From Saksenaea vasiformis B4078 (taxonomy: Eukaryota; Mucoromycota; Mucoromycetes; Mucorales; Saksenaeaceae): 64,000 bases of DNA. The position numbers were made by a program, and so were the translations under genes. Where the stretch lies: contig JNDT01002321.1 in NCBI GenBank assembly GCA_000697055.1, positions 40,761 through 104,760 of the forward strand. The letters run 5' to 3'. A model generated the notes under the pieces. That model was not told the origin of the DNA and ran no database searches. It saw only the letters and a list, made by a program, of their open reading frames with translations. Positions within the stretch are counted from its first letter, which is position 1; each line of letters opens with the position of its first letter. This document shows, one piece after another, positions 13,301 through 24,146 of this stretch.

Positions 13301-16300
13301 GAGACCGAGCCTTATTCTTCAGGAGGATAATTCAAAATACATTACTACACTCTCCTATCCTTTCTCTATATTCAACTGAAAGGTAAACGTTAGATTCTCG
13401 TGGACAAGATTCATTAAAAGCACATTACAGGAGAAAGTTGATGAAATTTGGGATGCTGCAGATATCAAAGATTTCCTTGATCCAGTAGTACAATTTGATG
13501 TGAATTGCGTCCGTCAGACTTGCCTGGATATCCTGTCCTGCTACCGTTGGAAACGCAAAATGAACCACTTCTCAGCGCCAAGACTTATCATCTTCCAGTG
13601 CAAAAATTATTCGGCTTGAATGTCTCATAATACCTATCCGACGCAAAGATGGATTCCAAATCCTTACTGATATTTTCAGTTCTCCGAACCAAATTGGCGC
13701 TTATGGACTGTCCTGACGGATATGTGTGCCGCCTCCGCCATTCTTGTGAGCTGGAGCTCCCGCTGGATGTCGCCCTACTTCCCAGAAGATGAGGACGGTC
13801 AAACTCTCCAGAATTTTCGGAGCTCGAGTGAATACTGCGTAACCGCGCATCACGCGTCGTCTCTTTTAAAAGACTTCTTCTAAATAAAACAGTGCATCTT
13901 TTTTGGAACATCCGTTTTATCAGAGAGCACCGATTATTTCAATCAAATGTGTTTTTTTAGAACGCTGGACGTTCCTTAGACGTTGCATATCTATCGTCAT
14001 CTTCCAAATCATAAGACAGCTTTGCACCTACAGTACTTCTGGACATCCGACAGAGTCATGTCGATACTTGAGATCTCTCAAGACGCAAAGGTGCGTACTA
14101 GATAAGTGATAAGTACAACACATTAACAAATGGTTGGAAGCATCTCGTTCAATGGGCTGTATAAGTATTCCAAAGAGGACCAAATGAGTGCGTCTATCTG
14201 ATAAACATGCTAATTCAATCAATCCTCATACCGTCAGTCCTGAGGTCTTGTCGATGCGAGCAGTGAGCATCAAAAGAAAGTGTTAGGGATAACACGTCGT
14301 TGTTCTGTGTTTGTCTGACATGTTTGAGTTTATTTCTTCAAGGTGGCAGATTTCCCATGAACTATGGGCAATATATTTTCTTTTATCATTGTTAAACTTT
14401 TTATGACCGCCATTAGCATTTATTGAAATTAAATAGAAAGAATCAACAAATATTTAAGTTGTTAGTCTGTCGTCATATGTGGAGAAACTGGTCAAGTATA
14501 GTCAGACAGGAGGCTGCCGCTTTATTCAGGTAGAAACAAGGCCAGTAAATAATCACTAGTTTCGACTGTACATAGGATCGACGATTAAGTCTACTCATTG
14601 ACGTGGTAATAGAATACATCTTAGCCAGACAACATTTCCGGGACGTAGGCGTCAACACGTTGTCATTAAATCCATGAATATTTTTTTCCAACCACATTAG
14701 GTTTTCTGGACTAAATACGAAGTTAAATTTTGTACTAGCTATCAAAAGTCTAACGAATTCGTTAAATAGATGCGGAGAATGTTACCCTGTCGTCGAATGG
14801 AGAGTGGTATGATATCAGTTTCAGGGTTGAGTACATCGACGTCTGCGGCCTGCAAGACCAGGTGGGGTAATCGTACCTACTGCATCGCGCCATCTGGCAT
14901 CCTATGCGATTTACCCCTGAAAGGTGGCAGCGTGCCTGTATTATTGGTCAGGAACGACAAAAGCCCAGGCAAGTAAACAAGGTCTTCTACTGAGTTACTG
15001 TGTATATCTGCTTGAATACATTTTATTTCATGGTTCTTGTTTTCATCTCATGCCATGGCTAGAGGATAAATGGTGCACAACGCTATCCGTGTAGTGCTCA
15101 GGATTTTCTGATCTCAAGCCGCCTATTCACGTAGTACGTACCTGAATTCCTTTCATCATACTGCTATGGTGGGCTGACCATCCACCAGACGTTGAACAAT
15201 GCTGTCATACCGTTCAAAATCTTCTGTAACCTCCATGTGAAAGTTGAAGAAGGGTCTGATAAGATCAAACAGGTCAACAGAGAACGGATGATTTTATTAC
15301 CGAGCGGATGATCCTCGCACAGGATTGGTCATCGAATGGAGCCATTCTCTCCTTGTGCAATGTTCCACTTTTTCCCTAAACGCAAGCATTCGTCATTTGT
15401 GCACAGGCATACAGAGAGATAGACATATCATGTTGTCATGGGTTCCCGCTCGATGTATTAACAAGCTACCAGAAATATCAGATTTTGAAACAGAACTTGA
15501 CAAAAATGTCCATATGCAGGCTTTGCGAGAAATATACACCGGAATAGAGAGTACCCTTTATCACAGGGTATGATCAGCTTACAGTGCTGGTCATCTGCTA
15601 AAGCTTCACTTGCCATTCACACAGGCGTGAGTAGTACCTGCAGCTGCTATCAGATTCTGCACTACCATTTGTGCCTTTTGCCTATGGTTGTCTGCAAGCT
15701 TGTTGCTCGAAAGAAAGAAAAATCAGGGGATCCAGGAGACCGTTCCCCAGGTGCCCTGTCTTATTACCATTTCACATGTAAAAAATCATGAAGATTAGAC
15801 AAGCAAAGATTAATATCCAAGGAATAGGCATACCCTGTGCACGTGCGGGAAAGTGATGTATCACAGCATAAATTCGAGCTTACTATAGTCTGTTGTGGTC
15901 ATGATGCTATCGAAACCATCGAAAGCATATCCGAGGTGTGGTGCATAACGCTTTTACTTCTTTTAGTACGACAGCGCGTACACGCGCTCACCCCTGACAT
16001 GGTCTGTTTACAAATTTCAGTAACGTAAAACCTTGGGTTTGTAGGTGGCTGTGTGGCAATGAAAAGAACATCAATTGTACCCCGGTTATTAACCGTGAAT
16101 TTTAAGGAATTTTAACTTTTTTTGAAATCGAAGTTTAACGGGAAAACAGAGTATTGCCGATCGTGCATCTTTCTGTGCTGCATGATTTGGTTATACTGCT
16201 TTGGGTAAATGATACTACGTAATAAAAAGGGACCAAAAAAATAAGGAAAAAAAGGGAAGAAGGACAAGGTATGAGTGCTAAGACAATTACGGCACCTTTT

Positions 16301-16567
16301 CCCTATTATAACACACCCGGTACTTTCCTATTAGAATCAGGCCCGAACGACTCAGTCCAGGGCCAGTAATACGCTGTCCTCCCATCACGCCTGGTTCTGG
16401 CATGACGATCGGATATATCCATATACTTGTATTGTAACCGGTGGTTACCGTTGCACTCGGAACCTATGTTTTTGGGTACACTTGTATCATTTGACGTGAG
16501 CAGCATAATGCCATATAAATAATCGTATCCATTTTTCTCGCTTGATGAAACGAAAGACGAGAAAAGA
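10394..16567. other. Gene-poor 6-kb region with scattered coding-like fragments
   Basis: No complete gene could be supported here. Protein-like minus-strand fragments occur at 11530-11345 (AKDGLNQYLWTKTAPMLSKT), 12207-11947 (acidic/basic, low complexity), 12628-12419 (HFAWYLFSLSVIYGIPKESD) and 13911-13588. On the plus strand there is about 13436-13590 (VDEIWDAADIKDFLDPVVQF). None is recognised and each ends in stops. The fragments between 11.3 and 14.2 kb could be exons of one unrecognised minus-strand gene, or relics of elements like those at 3.6-6.2 kb. No tRNA, rRNA or tandem array was seen. Confidence 0.5.
13588..14040 (-). pseudogene. Unrecognised gene fragment, copy B of the 3.8-kb repeat
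   Basis: The minus-strand segment 14040-13960 reads SYDLEDDDRYATSKERPAF. After a probable intron ending in TTATTTAG (about 13880), a frame continues as RRSLLKETTRDARLRSIHSS and runs Ser-rich to 13588. The first part and the RSIH region resemble 3965-3760 on the same strand. After RSIH the two copies diverge completely. No domain is recognised. The short length and the unusual GTTCTA at the presumed donor make a decayed copy more likely than an active gene. Confidence 0.35.
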
Positions 16568-17680
16568 ATGAAATTATTCGGATTTGCCGTTGCCTCCTGT
16601 TTTGCCGTTCTCGCCACGGCTCTGCCTGTCAAACGTTCCTTGGTACCTGGAAAATACTTTGATCGTGTTATGATCATTATTTTCGAAAACCAAGATTACG
16701 ACACGGCAAAAGCTGATGCTTATTATTCTTCGTTAGCTGAAAAGCACAATGGTAACGTCTTCTCTCTCCTTCCGAATCCTATTTGACTCCGTTCGTTAGG
16801 TGTCATTTTGAGCAACTACTTGGCGCTTACGCATCCATCACAACCAAACTACGTATACCGTTTGATCGCTTCTTAATTTTTTGTGCTCATCTGTACCTTT
16901 ATTTAGATTGGTCTTATTTCGGGATCGACAGAAGGTGTTTTCAGCGATTTCAAGGTGGACATTGACCGCAAAACAATTGTCGATCTTTTGGAGGAGAAGA
17001 GAATCAGCTGGAAAGCTTATCAAGAGGCTTACACAGGTACAAGACGTGCCACGTTCCTTCTGTCATTTAACTTTCTTCATCAACAAAGGCGGTTGTAACA
17101 CGAAGATGCGCATTGGAACGTACGCTCGCAAGCACAACCCATTCATCTCTATGTTGAACATCCAGAAGAACCCGCAGCGATGTGCACACATTGTCAGCAG
17201 CGATCAACTTGATAAAGACATTGAAAATGACGATGTTCCCCAGTACATCTTCTTCACTCCCGATGTAAGTTCTCGGTGGTTTATTTATTCGAAATTCAAA
17301 CGGAGAATGGGTACAGATGAACAACGACGCCCATGATACCGATATGACCTATGCATCCAAGTGGTTGGAAGGCTTCCTGGAACCCCGCATTGGCAAGACA
17401 GCACTGAACAAGAACACAATGTTTGTTACAACCTTTGACGAAAACGCTACATATATCATTCGAAACCAGATCATGACTATTCTGTTTGGCCCTGACTTCA
17501 AACGATCTTCGAACCAGACAGAGGACGATACAGCTTACAACCACTACTCTCTATTGAAGACCATCGAGGATAACGTAAGCTCATTGTTCTTGTCAGTGTC
17601 CTGTTGCTTATTTCCTTTTATAGTGGGACCTTGGTGATCTCGGTCAGAAGGACGCCAGTGCAACTCCTATCCAAATTTAA
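16568..17680 (+). CDS. Secreted phosphoesterase / acid phosphatase family protein
   Basis: Member of the phosphoesterase superfamily that includes fungal acid phosphatases and non-specific phospholipases C. It probably releases phosphate from esters outside the cell. The first ~18 residues (MKLFGFAVASCFAVLATALP) are a signal peptide. Family motifs follow: IIIFENQDYDTAKAD, then after an intron (16752-16799) YLALTHPSQPNY, GLISGSTEGVFSDFKVDIDR, ISWKAYQEAY, a GG(C)NTKMRIGTYARKHNPF segment, QYIFFTPDMNNDAHDTDM and MFVTTFDENATY. The end reads TIEDNWDLGDLGQKDASATP. At least five introns splice in frame. The start is the only ATG before the signal sequence. Regulation by phosphate is typical of the family, but I saw no specific site. 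Confidence 0.87.
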
Positions 17681-18056
17681 AGTGTCGGCACTATAGCAAA
17701 TCTATATACAATATCATTGAAATAATTCATTCTCCGACACGTGTTGTTGTTCTGAACAGGGTTTATTTGATTTTTGCACTGCTTTGTTAACATCCAAAGA
17801 GAACAGCAACAAACAAAGGTTAAAGTAGACGGGCTATTGTCATCATCAAAAAGGTACACCTGTTTGTATATAGATATATATGTGTGTATTGTGTGCGTGA
17901 GTGGGTGGGATTTTGAGTATGTATATGCGTGCCCTGCGTGTATGTGTGAGTTGGTTGCTTGTAGATGTGTATAGTACGTAGAAAGGTTCTGCATGTAGCT
18001 TATAGGGAGAGAGATAACAACAAAGTGTTCCTTGTTCTTTTTTAACCAAAAACAGT

Positions 18057-19447
18057 TTAGTGTTTCACTTTGGAGATAACGTCGTTAAATCCTTTAATCT
18101 TTGCACACTCGCGCTTGACGTTGTCTGCAATGGGAGTGTCCCATTGACCAGCGGATATCATCATGCGTGCATAGCGGAGACACGCTTCCTCTCTGTAGTA
18201 ATCATACAATTTTTTGTTATAGCGTCGCTGTAATATATTCATCGTTAGCATGTTAATTTGCTTAATACCATTTCCTCACCTCTTTGGTTCGAGCGTCTTC
18301 TGGATAGTGATGTGTCTGATGGATTAAGAAATCATCCGGTAAGACCCAGTAATCAATTCCAGCCAAATAGATCTCGTACAGGCACGCAGCTTTGTTTGCA
18401 CCATAACCAATAAACCGTTCATCACACCATGGAGTGCCTTCCTTTTTAAAGATGACATAGGGTTCGTAGGAGTAGTTGTAATCGGTGACTTTGTACGGAT
18501 CCGTCGCTTCGTACCAGCGCGTGTAGTTGGTTGAACCGTGACCGCGCTTCCAAGATCGATGGAACATGTCGATCTTATCCGCTTTCACAATGTCGAGCAG
18601 TTCTTCCTTTGTCTTTGGGAAGGTATGAGAGTCTTCACCATCCTCCTCCCGTAAAAATTCAAATGCAGGGACAACAATGGCGCCGCGCCCTGTACGAAGC
18701 TGTTCCATCAAAAAGTCGTTCTTTTTCAGCGCATGTCTGAAATCTGTACACAGATGGAAATCGACATCCAGCATCATCACATAATCCGTGCGAGCAAAAA
18801 ATTTGGCAACATTACGCCACATATTGAACTGGCGATCAAACTTGTCGACGACAAGATGAATATCCACGTGGCGTCGCATATCCGGGTTCTCATCGTAGAC
18901 ACGGTGCAGATCGGTCAAGATTTGCTGCTTGCTTTCGTCGTCGTTAACATGGATTGCTACTGAGACCGGACCTTTGTATCGGGTAGCCAGTCGGCTAAGC
19001 ACTCGGAAACGATCGTGTGTCACTAGTGTCGCGATGGTCCCCTCCTCCTGTGCGGCCCCCGCCTCTGCCTTGAAATAATAAGGAATGACCTTGCTTGGAC
19101 CCATAGCTTCCGAAAACACCTTGCTCAAGATGAGATCTTCTGGCATTGCCACTTGTTTGCCTGTTTCAATGATGAGAACAGATTGTGATGACGAGCTGGC
19201 GTGATGACTTACCATCCGCGTTATCCCATGTCACTTGTTGAATGCCCATGTAACGTTGTTGCAATGCACCCACACTTATACCTTGATCATCTACAGTGGA
19301 ACGAGCAACATTGCGGTGGCCCAATGTCCGAGATTGACCCAATCCCAGTAGATGAGCGGTGGAATACAATAATGAGCCAATAAGATACAGGAAACCGATA
19401 TACTTGAGTGCCTTTGTGAACATGATAGGCAACGTATTATCATGCAT
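18057..19447 (-). CDS. GT49-like type II membrane glycosyltransferase
   Basis: Golgi-type glycosyltransferase resembling the GT49 domain of LARGE and B4GAT1 (glucuronyl/xylosyl transfer in animals; the fungal acceptor is unknown). Three exons: 19213-19447, 18280-19160 and 18057-18227, with two 52-nt introns (19161-19212, 18228-18279) that join in frame. After a short cytoplasmic tail the N-terminus has one membrane anchor (IGFLYLIGSLLYSTAHLLGL, about residues 17-36). The lumenal part shows GPVSVAIHVNDDES, a metal-binding DxD-like motif in DYVMMLDVDFHLCTDF, a PAFEF motif, YEPYVIFKKEGTPWCDERFI and a late WVLPDDFLIHQTHHYPED. The length is about 430 residues. Assignment to the family is good; the donor sugar is inference only. 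Confidence 0.83.
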
Positions 19448-20311
19448 TATTTGGCGCTACTTCTTCTCACGAATATAATGAATGTACAAAACGGAACCCA
19501 AAAAAAGTGCTTCCCTTTCAACAAGACAACAAGGATAAAACTACAGATCAGTGATACGTGGAAGAAAGAAAGAAAGGGATAAGGGAAAACGAAGCGGAGA
19601 AAGAGAGAAGGGATACAGACACCGGCAGAAAGACACAACACCAAAAAGAAGGGTGGACTTTTTATTGCACGCCTTTCGTCCGAGGGGGGAAATTGAACAT
19701 GATTTCAAACTCCATGATGATTTGCAACATCTAAAAAAAGTCCGACACTTTCAAAGGGATACAGGGTCTGGAATCAACCTCTTTTTCCCCTGGAGATGTG
19801 CAGAAACCATCAACCGTGTATACACACATATATATACAGAGTAGAGAGATTTTTAGTATTATCTATTAAAAAATGATAACGGGCAAAATGAAGTTTATTT
19901 TTGATGAGCATAACTACTAGATCATCCTAAAAAAAATTAGAAAGGTACCAAAAGAAGAGATGGTATTCGGTCTTTTGATCGGTTCCTTATCCGATGGAAT
20001 TAGCTTGTTTGAACTTATGCTCACGGGCCTCGAAAGGGGTAAAATAGAAAATGACAACATATAGAGTATATCCCTTGCTGCAGAAACATCTAGATGGAGC
20101 AAATATATGCATTCTGCCCTCAGCGATGTCTGTTCCTTTGATGTGTATATTTCAACGAAGGCAAAAAAAAACCGAACCACTGGACGTAAAAGGAATTCAT
20201 TTTTGGCTGCACGAAATGTACCAAAGCATTAAAGATGCTCGGCATACCACGACATTATAATCATTCCTCCCTTAATTGTGTATTTATTTTCTTTGTTTAT
20301 TAATGCGCGGG

Positions 20312-22110
20312 TTACAGTCGAGGTTTTGAGCAGGAGATGATTTCGTCATAAAGGAGTGTTGTTAAAAAGTCATCGTAACGTTCACCCGTGATATTAGTGG
20401 CAAAAGCCCTTTTTGCCGTATCATACTTGGACTCCACGTATTTGTTGCCTAACTGCTGCTTAATCTTTTCAGTTTCCTCCTCCAGGACACGGAGCATAAA
20501 TTCGGGGATGATTTGAATACCCTCGGCCGTTGTCGACCGATGACGAGTCCACTGCCAAAGTTGAGACCGGGAGATTTCGGCTGTAGCAGCATCCTCCATT
20601 AAATTATGAATAGGCACACAACCAATGCCCCGTAACCATGATTCCATGTAAGCGAGACCGACCTGAATATTGTCACGCACACCATGTTCTGTGATCTGAC
20701 CTTCAAAGTTGATATTAAGCAAATCTTTTTGCGTAACAACGACGTCGTCGCGACGGACAGATAGTTGATTGGGCTGAGGCATATGTTCATTGAACACTTC
20801 CATCGCGATCTTTATCAAATCAGGATGGGCTACCCAGGTACCATCATGCCCTGCCTTTACTTCCCTCAGCTTATCTGATCTCACTTTACGCATAGCCACT
20901 TCATTCGCCTCCGGATCGCTCTTGATGGGAATCTGGGCAGCCATACCTCCCATTGCATGAACACCTCGTTTGTGACAAGTTTTGATCAGCAAACGTACGT
21001 AGGCATCCATAAAAGGAACGGTCATGCCTACACTTGCGCGATCAGGAAGAACAAATTCAGGATGCTGGCGGAAACATTTGATAAAAGAGAAGATATAATC
21101 CCATCGACCGCAGTTCAGTCCGGAAGAGTGTTCTCGAAGTTCGTAGATAATTTCTTCCATTTCAAACGCTGCCAGAATCGTTTCAATCAGTACTGTGGCG
21201 CGGATCGTACCACGTGGGATTCCTAATCTGTCCTGAGCCACATTGAAGATATCGTTCCACAGCCTTGTCATGGTATCACAGGTAAGTTGTCAGAACAAAA
21301 AGAAAAGTGGGTTTCTTTGTCTTACCTTGCTTCTAAATGGGATTCCATCTTTGGAAGATAGAAATAGGGACCTTTTCCTCGTTTAATTAACTCGTGAGCG
21401 TTGTGGAAGAAATAAATGGCAAAATCAAAGATGGAAGCCGACACAGGTTCGCCATCGATCAACACATGCTTCTCTACCATATGCCATCCTCTTGGTCTAT
21501 CGATTTTTATAGTTATTTAACTAGCAACAAGGGGGGGGGGGGGAGTATAGTTACCTCACAAGTAATGTCGCCACTTTCTCCTTCAGTTCATACTTCTTTC
21601 CATCGGGATTTGTAAAACTGATCGTTCTACGAATAGCATCTCGCAAATTCACTTGGCCATCGAGGTTATTTTCCCACGTAGGTGAATTCGAGTCTATAAT
21701 GACCATATCAGTCAGTTAGTGTGTTGATGACAATATACGTTACCTTCGAAATCAGCCATAAATGTGGATGCGCCAGAATTAAGTGCATTAATGACCATTT
21801 TACGTGCAACGGGACCAGTAATTTCGACACGACGATCTTCGAGGCCCGGGGCTGGTGGAGCAGCACTCCAAGTAAGATCATTACGAATTTGAGTAGTTTC
21901 AGGCAAGAAATCGGGCAAAACGCCTTGATCAAGTTGTTTCTGTCTTTCACTACGTTTTTGCAGTAAGACTTTACGTCTTGGGTTAAATGCCCGATGTAGT
22001 TTAGCCAGGAATTGTAATGCTTCTGGTGTAAGAATTTGAGCCTGTTCTCCATTAACAGGAGCAAGAACAGTAATGCTGGGGTCCAAGAATTCTGTGGTTT
22101 GAGTCGACAT
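20312..22110 (-). CDS. Malate synthase (glyoxylate cycle)
   Basis: Condenses glyoxylate and acetyl-CoA to malate, letting the cell grow on C2 compounds or lipid. Four exons join in frame: 21744-22110, 21555-21693, 21326-21496 and 20312-21263 (542 residues, normal for the eukaryotic short form). Recognisable segments include [76 protein letters not shown] (with the catalytic-region Arg and Glu), [22 protein letters not shown] and [12 protein letters not shown]. The C-terminus is KPRL. PRL is a weak, non-standard peroxisomal PTS1, so targeting is probable but not certain. The intron at 21497-21554 contains a run of 13 G on the plus strand (21531-21543). The gene is divergent from the pyrophosphatase gene at 22691. 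Confidence 0.96.
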
Positions 22111-22690
22111 GATGTAATAAAAGGAAAGATAAACGTTTACTTTTCTTTTTATAGTGATTCTTGATGATGGATCAATTCGGGAAGTCTTTTTTTTCGGACT
22201 CGGTGGAGAAACGTCACGTCGAGCATGAATGTTTCATCGGAAAACCAAACCAAATAAACGTAGGTTCGGCAGGTACGATGTTTTTAAACGACAGCATGGC
22301 AACTCTGCACATGCTTCCCCGGATCCTTCCATAATGTATAACCGGGACCTTTCTATTTAACTTCCGTCATTTCTTATCGTCAGTCATTTGTGCGACTCTG
22401 CCCCACATTTTTCATAGTTATGGATAAACAATTAAACTTGACTGATAACTTTGTTCGGTTATTTTTCTTTTGTATTTAGAGAGAAAACAAGCAGGCAGAA
22501 GCGTTTTGATCTTATTAGCCTAATGGAACGACCAGAACATACTGTGTTTCTTTTTTAAACGAAACACCTCGTTTTTCTAAGAAACAACGAGATGCGTTGA
22601 ATGTGAATTCTATTTAAAAAAAAAGTGAAACATTTAACTACATATAAATACTGTCAAACGAAAACTGAATTATAGTCCTATCCTTTCAGA
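22111..22690. promoter_or_regulatory. Shared divergent upstream region of malate synthase and pyrophosphatase
   Basis: This 580-bp non-coding stretch separates two start codons pointing away from each other (22110 minus, 22691 plus). It is AT-rich on both sides, with a GC-richer centre around 22200-22340. That makes it a plausible bidirectional promoter. I found no binding motif I would defend. Confidence 0.4.
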
Positions 22691-23963
22691 ATGTTTTTAT
22701 ACTCTATTGTCTTATTTTGGCTGTCTGTAGTTACTGTTCAATGTACACAGTACATGACACGATCAGTGGGTAGACCCGACACGTTGGATTACAAGATTTA
22801 CTATGGTAACCCAAAACAAACAAAGCGGTGAAATCACTTCCTAATGGAAATAACAGTAAATGCCCGTGATCAACTCATTTCCCCTTTCCACGATATCCCT
22901 CTAAATTTCGATGATGGTGTATTTAACATGGTCGTTGAGATTCCTCGTTGGTCTAATGCAAAGTATGAGGTGCGAAAACATTTTACCGTGTACGGGATGC
23001 CATTTACCATGTTCAAACCTTAGATTAACAAGGAAACACCGTATAATCCAATCATACAAGACCGCAAAAACGATACTCTCCGATTCGTTCCCAACATCTT
23101 CCCTTATAAAGGTTACCTTTGGAACTATGGTGCCTTTCCGCAGGTAATGTGAACGTAATCCCCGGAAAACGCTTAACAAAGTATATTTCAGACGTGGGAA
23201 GATCCCAATTTCGTCACACCCGAGACCCAAAGCCGGGGTGATAACGACCCTATCGACGTGATCGAGATCGGTGATCGCGTGGCAAACGTAGGCGATGTTC
23301 TGCATGTTAAAATTCTTGGCATCATGGCCCTATTGGACCAAGGAGAAACAGACTGGAAAGTGGTCGTTGTTGACGTCAATGATCGTTTGGCAGATAAGCT
23401 GCAAGGTTAGCTAACAAAATACTATCTATCTTATCGTTCACATGTTTTGAACAGATATCGATGATGTTGAGACTTATAAACCTGGTCTTTTAAAAGCAAC
23501 AATCGACTGGTTCCGTATGTATAAAGTGCCCACTGGCAAGAAGCCAAATGTCATTGGCTTTGACAACCAATTCCAAAACAAGGTAAAACACAACACATGA
23601 TAGCAAATCTGACTTTCAACTATTTAGATCTTCGCAACGGACACCGTCTTGCATACCCATGCATCATGGAAATCGCTGGTCTATGACACAAGCAATGAAA
23701 AACAAATTCAAACGTATGTAGCATTTAGAAACAGCAGAATATTCACTCTTCTTTTTCTTTTTTTTTTAAAAAAAAAGCATTAACGTTTCCGTGAAGAAAT
23801 CCCCTTACAGAGTTTCTTTGAATGATACCACGCCACCACCGCCACCTGTAAGTCAAAAAAGTACCATCTCTCCTGACGGCTTTTTAACAAACTGTAATAG
23901 ACGAAAAGACCAAACTCGTGTATAGCCACTGATTCTTCGCCAGAGAGGTGGTACTATGTCTAG
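22691..23963 (+). CDS. Soluble (family I) inorganic pyrophosphatase with predicted signal peptide
   Basis: Hydrolyses pyrophosphate to phosphate. Eight exons join in frame: 22691-22805, 22857-22969, 23024-23143, 23192-23405, 23455-23582, 23628-23713, 23778-23847 and 23901-23963, giving 302 residues. The body is clearly the eukaryotic enzyme: [39 protein letters not shown], the active-site signature [42 protein letters not shown] and a late ERWYYV. The N-terminus differs: [20 protein letters not shown] is hydrophobic, ends in a plausible signal-peptidase site, and precedes the usual family start. Three N-x-S/T sites (NDT, NVS, NDT) are present. I infer a secretory-pathway or extracellular paralogue rather than the cytosolic enzyme; a mitochondrial presequence is less likely because basic residues are lacking. 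Confidence 0.92.
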
Positions 23964-24146
23964 ATAAAACACAAGAAAGATACCTAATATATTTCGAGTT
24001 GTATTTTACTTCTCCAAATTCTACGTATTCACTAAGAGGCATATATCTCTTGCTGGTGTTTAGGATCGCTGATTTCCTGTAGTGGGGTGTGTATTTTATG
24101 GATTGATAATGAAAACAGAAAAAAGGAAAATAATAATAGCTGGAAA

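Noticed and set aside
19166..19212. 17-nt intron (GTAAGT...CCAG) in the glycosyltransferase
   Set aside because: Too short for a fungal spliceosomal intron; the 52-nt choice 19161-19212 also keeps the frame.
19551..19844. Lys/Arg-rich plus-strand ORF
   Set aside because: Purine-rich low-complexity sequence upstream of the GT49-like gene; composition explains the open frame.
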